Under the pieces are notes generated by a model. That model was not told the origin of the DNA and ran no database searches. It saw nothing but the letters and a program-made list of their open reading frames with translations. Made by a program: the position numbers and the translations under genes. Shown in pieces: positions 1 through 6,427 of a stretch of DNA of 24,133 bases. Each line of letters begins with the position of its first letter. Position 1 is the stretch's first letter. Location: contig DLDC01000187.1 in NCBI GenBank assembly GCA_002480935.1, forward strand, positions 300 through 24,432, in the 5' to 3' direction. The stretch comes from Prevotella sp. UBA7782. Lineage in GTDB: Bacteria; Bacteroidota; Bacteroidia; Bacteroidales; Bacteroidaceae.

Positions 1-54
1 GAGATGGATGCCTTGTGGAACGAGGCCAAGGCGCTGGAAAAGAAACAGAAGTAA
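1..54 (+). CDS. C-terminal end of an upstream gene, possibly MazG pyrophosphohydrolase
   Basis: Frame 1 is open from the window edge and encodes 17 residues (EMDALWNEAKALEKKQK) before a TAA stop at 52-54. The 'EMDxLWxEAK' pattern resembles the extreme C-terminus of MazG nucleoside triphosphate pyrophosphohydrolases of Bacteroidales, but so short a tail cannot settle it. The next gene starts 24 bases later on the same strand, so the two may share a transcript. The family guess is an inference; that an open frame ends here is seen directly. Confidence 0.5.
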   Translation, partial: EMDALWNEAKALEKKQK

Positions 55-78
55 TAAATATCAGTAAACACAATTAAT

Positions 79-651
79 ATGAAGAAAACGTATATATTGG
101 CTCTGCTGGCCCTCGCTACTATGGTGTTTGCCATAAGCGGATGCAAGCAGCAAAAAAAAGACAACCGTGCCGACATAGAGCTGAGAGACACTGCCCAGCA
201 AACCGTTGCCGACACCACGCAATATGGAACGTGTGGTGATGGCACGTCGATGCACTCGCTCGAACTGGTGTGCGACGATGGCAGCGTGCATCATTATCTC
301 ATCGACGTAGACGATTCTACCCTGTCTGTGGTGAAAGGAGGTCTGCTGGCAGGCGACCGCATGGCCGTGGTGAGCCACGTGGAGTATGGCGACACCATAG
401 CCGATGAGATTATCAACCTCACCTCACTTATGGGTACGTGGCAGAGTCTGGATAAGAATTTCGAGATAAAAGACGGCGGTGTGGTGGCGTCTGACGCCCG
501 TGCTGAGAGCAATCCGTGGACCACTTGGAAGATACTCAACGGCCATCTGCTGCTCAATGCCGACACGTTCGACATTGATGAGTTGGGTGCCGACTCGCTC
601 TATCTGGAAAACCATGACGGCATTTTCGGCTTTAAGCGAATGAAGAAGTAA
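79..651 (+). CDS. Lipoprotein with lipocalin-like C-terminal domain
   Basis: 190 residues. The N-terminus has a charged start (MKKTY), a hydrophobic core and a lipobox ending AISGC, so Cys22 should be lipidated and the mature protein anchored in the envelope. A charged linker follows. The C-terminal third (about residues 113-188, beginning LMGTWQS) has the 'GTW' start and short beta strands of the small lipocalin-like domains common in Bacteroidetes lipoproteins. These may bind small ligands, but no ligand can be inferred. The stop codon overlaps an AGGAG ribosome-binding site for rnz, whose ATG lies 12 bases downstream, so the two genes are probably co-transcribed. No promoter-like element is visible in the 24 bases upstream, so transcription may come from the preceding gene. 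Confidence 0.8.
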   Translation: MKKTYILALLALATMVFAISGCKQQKKDNRADIELRDTAQQTVADTTQYGTCGDGTSMHSLELVCDDGSVHHYLIDVDDSTLSVVKGGLLAGDRMAVVSHVEYGDTIADEIINLTSLMGTWQSLDKNFEIKDGGVVASDARAESNPWTTWKILNGHLLLNADTFDIDELGADSLYLENHDGIFGFKRMKK

Positions 652-663
652 GGAGACTGTAGC

Positions 664-1581
664 ATGAGCGAGCCTTTCAGAGTGCACATCCTGGGCTGCG
701 GCAGCGCCTTGCCCACCATGAGGCATAACCCGTCGTCGCAGGTTATTGAGCTGCGCGGAAAGCAGTTCATGATAGATTGTGGCGAGGGCACGCAGCTGCA
801 GTTGCGTCGCAGCCACCTCAAGTTCACCAAGACGGGAGCCGTGTTTATCTCTCATCTGCACGGCGACCATTGTTTTGGGCTCATCGGCATGATTTCCACC
901 TTCGGCATGTTGGGGCGCACGGCACCTCTGCATGTCTATGCCCCTGAGGCGCTGCAAGCCTTCTTGCACACTGAGATGCAGCTGTTTTGCAACGGACTGG
1001 AGTATGATGTGGTTTTTCATGCAGTAGACACCACGCAGCACAAGGTGATATACGAGGACAAAAGTGTAACGGTAGAGACCGTGCCTCTGTCGCATCGCGT
1101 GCCTTGCAACGGCTTCCTCTTCCGCGAGAAGCCTTCGCTTCCGCACATCAGACGCGACATGATAGACTTCTATCACATCCCCCTGAGCCAGATCAACAAC
1201 ATCAAGAATGGTGCGTCGTGGACCACTCCCGACGGCCAGCTCATAGCCAATGAACGGCTCACCATGCCGGCCGACAAGCCCCGGAGCTATGCTTATTGCT
1301 CGGATACCCGCTATCTGCCCCAGTTGCACCAGCTGGTGAGCGGCGTGTCTACGCTCTATCATGAGAGCACCTACGCCAGCGACAATGCCGAAAGGGCCAA
1401 GCTCTTCTTTCACAGCACGGCGGCTCAGGCTGCCCAGGTGGCCAAGGATGCTCATGTGGGCAAGCTGTTGCTGGGCCATTACAGCGCGCGCTATGATGAC
1501 GAAGACAAGTTGCTGAGCGAGGCGAGGGCCGTTTTCCCACAGTCTTATCTCACAGACGAGGGTATGACCATAGATGTTTAA
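664..1581 (+). CDS. rnz: Ribonuclease Z (tRNA 3'-end processing endonuclease)
   Basis: 305 residues, a normal length for the short-form RNase Z. It cleaves the 3' trailer from tRNA precursors in the cytoplasm, using two zinc ions in a metallo-beta-lactamase fold. All expected metal ligands are visible: the HxHxDH motif in SHLHGDH (H64, H66, D68, H69), H144 in PLSHR, D214 in YCSDTRY and H272 in LLGHYSARY. The spacing matches the well-studied Bacillus enzyme closely. The N-terminal GCGSALPT strand and the DCGEGTQ turn are also typical. AGGAG lies at a suitable distance before the ATG. The gene sits 12 bases after the lipoprotein gene; this pairing looks positional rather than functional. Confidence 0.96.
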   Translation: MSEPFRVHILGCGSALPTMRHNPSSQVIELRGKQFMIDCGEGTQLQLRRSHLKFTKTGAVFISHLHGDHCFGLIGMISTFGMLGRTAPLHVYAPEALQAFLHTEMQLFCNGLEYDVVFHAVDTTQHKVIYEDKSVTVETVPLSHRVPCNGFLFREKPSLPHIRRDMIDFYHIPLSQINNIKNGASWTTPDGQLIANERLTMPADKPRSYAYCSDTRYLPQLHQLVSGVSTLYHESTYASDNAERAKLFFHSTAAQAAQVAKDAHVGKLLLGHYSARYDDEDKLLSEARAVFPQSYLTDEGMTIDV

Positions 1582-1635
1582 CATCCCCATTTGTTGGTAT
1601 TTTGAGTCTTTAACTACCCCAAAAGCTTGACAAAA

Positions 1636-1667
1636 TTTGCATTTTACACAAAACAAATGTTATTTTG
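1636..1667 (+). promoter_or_regulatory. Possible promoter for the hemerythrin-LuxR gene
   Basis: In the 122-base gap after rnz there is TTTG at 1636-1639 and, 21 bases later, TATTTTG at 1661-1667, one base short of the Bacteroidetes -7 consensus TAnnTTTG. The same stretch (1649-1667) forms an imperfect palindrome with CAAAA/TTTTG arms that could serve as an operator. The match is imperfect and the call is weak. Confidence 0.3.
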
Positions 1668-1703
1668 CATCATACTAAAACATTATGAGAGGGATATGAA
1701 GAG

Positions 1704-2660
1704 ATGAAGAAGCAAAAAATGTATGAGGCCGATGACAAGATGATTTCGCTGATACGCGACAACTATAGCGTGCTCCAGAGCCTGGGAAGCTTTGGCATCA
1801 GCTTGGGATTTGGCGACAAAACGGTGAGCGAGGTGTGTGAGAGCGAGGGCGTAGACACACGCACCTTCCTGGCTGTAGTAAACTTTACGGTGAACAACTT
1901 CCTGAGTCCGGACGACGCTGGGCAGCTTTCGGTAGACACGTTGCTCAAGTATCTCAGAGCAAGCCATCAGTATTATCTGGGCTTCGAGTTGCCTTTCATC
2001 AAGAAAGAGCTGCAAGGCGCGCTCGACAGCGACGACAGTGTGACGCGCTTTATTTTGAAGTTGTATGACGAGTTTGCCCAGTCTGTGCACCGACACATGC
2101 TCTATGAGGAACACACCGTGTTTCCTTACGTGCAGTCTTTGCTTGATGGGCAGGCCGATATGAACTATGACGTAGACACATTCTCCAAGCATCACAGCCA
2201 GACAACGCAGAAGCTCAGAGAACTGAAGAGTGTCATCATCAAGTATCTGCCGTCTGACAAGCTGCACAACAACCAGCTCATGGCCACTCTCTACGACATA
2301 TACAACTGCGAGGAATATCTGTCGCAGCACGCCGATGTAGAGGACAATATCTTTGTCCCTGCCATTCGTTTGCTGGAAAGAAAGATGAAGCAGAGCGACG
2401 TATCGATGAAGATCAGCCACATGATTAACAAGCGTCCCAACGCCGATGAGGAGCTGAGCGACCGCGAAAAGGAGGTCATCGTGAGCGTGGTGCAGGGCAT
2501 GACCAACAAGGAAATAGCCGACCATCTGTGCATTGCCACCAGTACGGTCATCACGCATAGGCGCAACATCGCCCGTAAACTGCAAATACACTCTTCGGCC
2601 GGCCTCACTATCTATGCCATAGTAAACAATTTGGTAGATATATCCAACGTGAAATTATAA
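1704..2660 (+). CDS. RIC/YtfE-like hemerythrin domain fused to LuxR-type DNA-binding domain
   Basis: 318 residues. Residues ~5-60 resemble the ScdA_N (DUF542) domain of RIC (repair of iron centres) proteins, but its Cys-Cys pair is absent and GFGDK stands in that place. Residues ~80-228 are a hemerythrin-like four-helix bundle. Candidate diiron ligands are H88, H131 with E135, H163 or H164, and H209 with E213, a spacing very like E. coli YtfE (H84, H129/E133, H160, H204/E208). Residues ~250-315, starting ELSDREKEV, are a LuxR/GerE helix-turn-helix with the recognition segment TSTVITHRRN. The protein therefore looks like a one-component cytoplasmic transcription factor sensing NO, O2 or iron-centre damage through the diiron site. 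The architecture is seen; the signal is inferred. The ATG at 1704 follows a purine-rich stretch. A paralogous regulator starts 28 bases downstream. Confidence 0.87.
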   Translation: MKKQKMYEADDKMISLIRDNYSVLQSLGSFGISLGFGDKTVSEVCESEGVDTRTFLAVVNFTVNNFLSPDDAGQLSVDTLLKYLRASHQYYLGFELPFIKKELQGALDSDDSVTRFILKLYDEFAQSVHRHMLYEEHTVFPYVQSLLDGQADMNYDVDTFSKHHSQTTQKLRELKSVIIKYLPSDKLHNNQLMATLYDIYNCEEYLSQHADVEDNIFVPAIRLLERKMKQSDVSMKISHMINKRPNADEELSDREKEVIVSVVQGMTNKEIADHLCIATSTVITHRRNIARKLQIHSSAGLTIYAIVNNLVDISNVKL

Positions 2661-2688
2661 TACTCAAATATCGTTTATACAACAGCAA

Positions 2689-3321
2689 ATGCATACAGCA
2701 GATCCACAAAACCATGCCAAGATGACACAGGGCGGACGCCCCCTGATAGCCATCATAGAGCCTAACACGCTGGCTACCATAGGGCTCAAGCAGGTGCTTG
2801 AGAATGTTATGCCCATCGTGACCATCGAGGCGTTCAGCTCATTCGAGGATTTTGAGGCGGCCGACGCGGCGCGCTTCTTTCATTTTTTTGTAGATCAGAC
2901 TGTTGTATTGGCGCATAAAGCCTTCTTTGATGCCCGTCAGCACATCACCATCGTGCTCACCTCAGAGCGCAATCCTGACAGGCAGCTCAGCGGGTATCAT
3001 AGCTTCTGCATCAATCAACCGGAGGAAACACTCGTCAGGCAGATACTGCGCATAGAGCAATATGGCCATCACGGGGGTAAGAACCTGCCCGCTATGCCGC
3101 AGGCTCTTACCAGTAAGATTTTGTCGAACCGCGAGATTGAGGTGCTCTCGCTCATCGTTCAGGGCTATATTAATAAGGAGATAGCCTCACAACTCAACAT
3201 CAGTCTCACCACCGTCATCACCCACCGTAAGAACATCATGGACAAGTTGGGCATGCGAAGCGTGTCGGCTCTCACCATCTACGCGGTGATGCATGGCTAT
3301 GTAGACATCAATTCTATCTAG
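2689..3321 (+). CDS. LuxR-family regulator with degenerate receiver domain
   Basis: 210 residues. Residues ~18-125 have the alternating strand/helix layout of a CheY-like receiver (IAIIEPNTLATIGLKQVLE), but the phosphorylation site is eroded. The N-terminal acidic pair is reduced to a single Glu (E24). D69 in FFVDQ might occupy the acceptor position, and the conserved Lys after the last strands is replaced (FCINQ). Residues ~145-207, starting LSNREIEVL, are a LuxR helix-turn-helix very similar to that of the preceding gene, sharing QG..NKEIA, TVITHR and LTIYA. It is probably a phosphorylation-independent regulator, co-transcribed with and paralogous in its DNA-binding half to the hemerythrin regulator. 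No histidine kinase gene is nearby. ATG 2689 was chosen; ATG 2722 is possible. The gene ends 38 bases from the convergent cls-like gene. Confidence 0.87.
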   Translation: MHTADPQNHAKMTQGGRPLIAIIEPNTLATIGLKQVLENVMPIVTIEAFSSFEDFEAADAARFFHFFVDQTVVLAHKAFFDARQHITIVLTSERNPDRQLSGYHSFCINQPEETLVRQILRIEQYGHHGGKNLPAMPQALTSKILSNREIEVLSLIVQGYINKEIASQLNISLTTVITHRKNIMDKLGMRSVSALTIYAVMHGYVDINSI

Positions 3322-3359
3322 TTTTCAGCGTTGCCCGTGACCCGTCTATGCTGGGTATG

Positions 3360-4667
3360 TTATAAGAAAGGTGCCAGCAAATGCGCCCACCAGCCCACGT
3401 GTCGCTGCGCCGGAGTGCGCCATGCGCGCCACGATTGGGGCGTGAGCAGAAAGGAAGAAACCTTTTGAGCCTCGAAGATATTGTTCAGCTCGTGCGTCGT
3501 CGAGGTATCCATGATCACAGCGTTCTCCTCATAATCCCATCTAAGGCTGCGTGAGTTGAGGTTTGCACTGCCCACTGAGCACACCTCACCATCCACCATG
3601 AATATCTTGGTATGGTGAAATCCGCCCGTGTATATCCACACCTTGCACCCGTGTTTCATCAGCTTATGGGCGTTATAAAAGCCACAGTCGGGCGTAAGGG
3701 GTATGTCGCTGTTGGCTGAGAGCAGTATCTCCACCTTTACACCACGTTTAGATGCCCGCTCAAAAGCCTTGACCAGCTTGTGCGAAAGGGTGAAGTAGGG
3801 GTTGATGAGCTTGATGCTGTCGCGTGCCAGATTGATGGCATTGAGATAGAAGTCGCGTATGATGGCGTTGGAGGTATGCGGCTCGCGGTTGATGATACCC
3901 ACCATCTTATGGTATCGGGTAGCCGTTGTGTCCGGCTTCAGCCCGTGAAAATAGTCGGCAGGCATGATGCCCCGATAGTACTTAGCGCCGTGAACGTCCT
4001 CATTGCTCACCTTTTTCCACATCCTCAAGAATATCTTTTGCAGCGTGTTTACCTCCGTTCCGTCTATGCGGCAGTGCATGTCGTGCCACGAACCCACGGC
4101 TCTGGTGCCCTTGATGTAATAGTCGGCTACGTTCATGCCGCCCGTATAGGCTATCTTTCCGTCGATAACCACTATCTTGCGATGGTCTCTGTTGAACACG
4201 TCATCTATCCAGGGAAAGCGCACCGGGTTGTATTCAAAGATCTGTATGCCGGTCTTCCTGATACGGCGAATGTCTTTCTTGCGCATCGGCTGATTGTTAG
4301 ACATGTTGCCGAAGCCATCAAAGATGAGCCTCACCTCAACCCCTTCGGCCACCTTACGCGCCAGTCGGGTGATGAGTTCCTTGTTAATGGAGTCGTTGCG
4401 AAAGTTAAAATACTCCATGTGTATGGAACTTCTGGCCTGCTCTACGGCCTTGAAGAGGTCGTCAAACTTCTCTCTTCCGTTGGTGAGCAGCGTCACAGAG
4501 TTGTCGTGCGAGAAGGTTATTCCCTCCTCGCGCAACACCTTTGCCAGCATAGAGTCGGTCTGTGCAGGCCGCGTTTGCTGTGATGTACTGTCGGGCCTGT
4601 GTGCCTGTGCGCCTACAGAAAAGGCCAGAATGACCACCAAAAACAATATTTTCAGGCTAAGCCTCAT
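3360..4667 (-). CDS. Phospholipase D-family protein, cardiolipin synthase-like
   Basis: 435 residues from ATG at 4667, which overlaps the kdsD stop in an ATGA junction; a TTG three codons upstream is possible but less likely. Two HKD catalytic motifs are present: DHRKIVVID (H162, K164, D169) and HHTKIFMVD (H352, K354, D359). Each is followed by the usual GG.N or GSAN.N.RS segment, as in bacterial cardiolipin synthases that join two phosphatidylglycerols. Unlike ClsA, which has two N-terminal membrane helices, this protein begins with what looks like a single cleavable signal peptide (MRLSLK, hydrophobic core, AQA cleavage site). The catalytic part would then act in the periplasm or at the outer face of the inner membrane. 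It could equally be a periplasmic phospholipase D-like enzyme. It is the last gene of the mscS-kdsA-kdsD operon. Confidence 0.85.
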   Translation of the reverse strand: MRLSLKILFLVVILAFSVGAQAHRPDSTSQQTRPAQTDSMLAKVLREEGITFSHDNSVTLLTNGREKFDDLFKAVEQARSSIHMEYFNFRNDSINKELITRLARKVAEGVEVRLIFDGFGNMSNNQPMRKKDIRRIRKTGIQIFEYNPVRFPWIDDVFNRDHRKIVVIDGKIAYTGGMNVADYYIKGTRAVGSWHDMHCRIDGTEVNTLQKIFLRMWKKVSNEDVHGAKYYRGIMPADYFHGLKPDTTATRYHKMVGIINREPHTSNAIIRDFYLNAINLARDSIKLINPYFTLSHKLVKAFERASKRGVKVEILLSANSDIPLTPDCGFYNAHKLMKHGCKVWIYTGGFHHTKIFMVDGEVCSVGSANLNSRSLRWDYEENAVIMDTSTTHELNNIFEAQKVSSFLLTPQSWRAWRTPAQRHVGWWAHLLAPFL

Positions 4668-5641
4668 AGCATACAAGCGTAATGGTCTACCACGCCCAGC
4701 AGGTGCAACTCATTGTCTGTCACCAGCACAGAGTGTATCTTATGCGTGTTCATGATGTGTTGTATCTCCGTAATCTTCGTGCCTGGCGTCACCATCTTGG
4801 GCTTCCGCGTCATGATGTCGCTCACGGTATGGTTGAAGAAGTCGGCCTGCCAGCGCTCCATGGCACGGCGTATGTCGCCGTCAGTAATCAGTCCGGCCAC
4901 CTTACCCTCATCGTCAAGCGACACGCCCAGGCCCAGCTTGCCCTTGCTTACGTGTATGATGGCCTCGCCCAGGTGCATGTCTTGCGGTATGACGGGCAAG
5001 TCTTCGGTGCGCATCACATCGGCTGCTGTGGTGAGCAAACGCTTGCCCAGCTCGCCTCCGGGGTGGAATTGCGCGAAGTCGCGAGGCCTGAAATCGCGCA
5101 CTTGCATAAGGGCTACGGCCAGCGCGTCGCCCATAGCCAGGGCGGCGGTAGTGGAACTTGTGGGTGCCAGATTCAGGGGGCAGGCCTCTTTTTTCACCTT
5201 TACAAGGATGTGGCAGTTGGCATACTTGGCCAGCAGCGAGTGCTCGTTGCCGCTCATGGCAATGATAGGCACGTGCATGTGTATCACCATTGGGATGAAG
5301 CGCAGCAGCTCGTCGGTCTGTCCGCTGTTGCTTAATGCCAGCACAACATCATCGGATGTCATCACGCCCAGGTCGCCGTGATAAACGTCTAGTGGGTTGA
5401 TGAAGAAGGCGGGGGTGCCTGTTGAGGCCAGCGTGGCAGCTATCTTGGCGCCCACGTTGCCGCTTTTGCCCACGCCGGTCACTATTATCTTGCCGTGACA
5501 GCCGTACATCATGCGCACGGCTTGCTCAAAGCTGCCGTCCATCTCGGGCACGATGTCTAGTATGGCCTGCGCTTCCTCGCGCAGACAAGCCTTTCCGTAG
5601 TCTAGCGAATGCTTCAGTCTTTGTTCTATTTTATTGTCCAT
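4664..5641 (-). CDS. kdsD: Arabinose-5-phosphate isomerase (KpsF/GutQ/KdsD family)
   Basis: 325 residues. It interconverts ribulose 5-phosphate and arabinose 5-phosphate, the first dedicated step toward Kdo for lipopolysaccharide. A SIS domain (~residues 30-190) shows GVGKSGNVGAKIAATLAS, the HGDLG turn, ALSNSGQTDE and STTAALAMGDALA. FHPGGELGKRL links it to two CBS domains (~210-270 and ~275-325) that may sense a nucleotide or pathway intermediate. Length and order match the family. GGAG precedes the ATG. The gene starts 9 bases after kdsA, the enzyme that uses its product, and its stop overlaps the start of the cls-like gene. Cytoplasmic. Confidence 0.96.
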   Translation of the reverse strand: MDNKIEQRLKHSLDYGKACLREEAQAILDIVPEMDGSFEQAVRMMYGCHGKIIVTGVGKSGNVGAKIAATLASTGTPAFFINPLDVYHGDLGVMTSDDVVLALSNSGQTDELLRFIPMVIHMHVPIIAMSGNEHSLLAKYANCHILVKVKKEACPLNLAPTSSTTAALAMGDALAVALMQVRDFRPRDFAQFHPGGELGKRLLTTAADVMRTEDLPVIPQDMHLGEAIIHVSKGKLGLGVSLDDEGKVAGLITDGDIRRAMERWQADFFNHTVSDIMTRKPKMVTPGTKITEIQHIMNTHKIHSVLVTDNELHLLGVVDHYACML

Positions 5642-5650
5642 GATTTCTCC

Positions 5651-6427
5651 TTAGTCTTCTTTTATGATTCTTTCCACAAGCTTTTCCAGCTTCGACAGTT
5701 CCAACATGTTGGCCGCGTCGCTTAGTCCTTGGTCAGGATTAGGGTGCACCTCAAAGAAGTAGCCCGTTGCTCCGAAGGCCTTGGCAGCCATAGCCATGGC
5801 AGGCACAAAGCGTCTGTCGCCCACCGTCTTGCCGTTTCCGGCACTCGGTCTCTGCACGCTGTGCGTGCAATCCATGATAACCGTGGGCACGATTTCCCTC
5901 ATATCGGGTATGTTTCTGAAGTCAACCACCAGGTTGTTATAGCCAAAACAGTTGCCTCTCTCGGTGAGCCACACCTCCTTGGCACCGCTTTCTACGGCTT
6001 TCTGCACGGGATAACGCATATCTTTTCCGCTCATAAACTGTGCCTTCTTGATGTTTATGATGCGCCCTGTGCGTGCCGCGGCCACCAGCAAGTCGGTTTG
6101 TCGGCACAAGAAAGCGGGTATTTGCAGCACGTCGCACACCTCTGCCACGGGCTCGGCTTGCCAGCTCTCATGAATATCTGTGAGCACTCTCAGCCCGTGC
6201 TTGGCCTTTACGTCGGCCAGCATCTGCAGCCCCCGGTCTATGCCCGGCCCTCTGAAGGAGTGTAGCGAGGTTCGGTTGGCCTTGTCAAACGATGCCTTGA
6301 AGATGATGTCTGTGCCCAGCAGGCTGTTGATGCGCACCAGTTCGGTGGCCACGGTGTCTAGCAGCTCGGCGCTCTCAATGACGCAAGGGCCAGCTATGAT
6401 AACGGGTTTCGTGCTCTTATTGCTCAT
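5651..6427 (-). CDS. kdsA: 3-deoxy-8-phosphooctulonate (Kdo-8-P) synthase, Cys-type
   Basis: 258 residues from ATG 6427. This start overlaps the 3' end of the mscS-like gene by 11 bases and follows AGGAAGAAAG; an ATG at 6442 would add five residues. It condenses phosphoenolpyruvate with arabinose 5-phosphate to give Kdo-8-phosphate. Visible motifs are FKASFDKANRTS, RGPGIDRGLQ, DIHESWQAEPVAEV, AFLCRQTDLL, LTERGNCFGYNNLVVDFRN and DCTHSVQRP. Near the N-terminus, IIAGPCVIES carries Cys where E. coli-type enzymes have Asn. This is the hallmark of the metal-dependent class typified by Aquifex, so a divalent metal is probably required. The immediate downstream neighbour kdsD makes its substrate. Confidence 0.96.
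   Translation of the reverse strand: MSNKSTKPVIIAGPCVIESAELLDTVATELVRINSLLGTDIIFKASFDKANRTSLHSFRGPGIDRGLQMLADVKAKHGLRVLTDIHESWQAEPVAEVCDVLQIPAFLCRQTDLLVAAARTGRIINIKKAQFMSGKDMRYPVQKAVESGAKEVWLTERGNCFGYNNLVVDFRNIPDMREIVPTVIMDCTHSVQRPSAGNGKTVGDRRFVPAMAMAAKAFGATGYFFEVHPNPDQGLSDAANMLELSKLEKLVERIIKED

Noticed and set aside
424..1656. 410-codon minus-strand frame across the lipoprotein and rnz genes
   Set aside because: It overlaps two genes with a lipobox and complete RNase Z metal ligands; no motif of its own.
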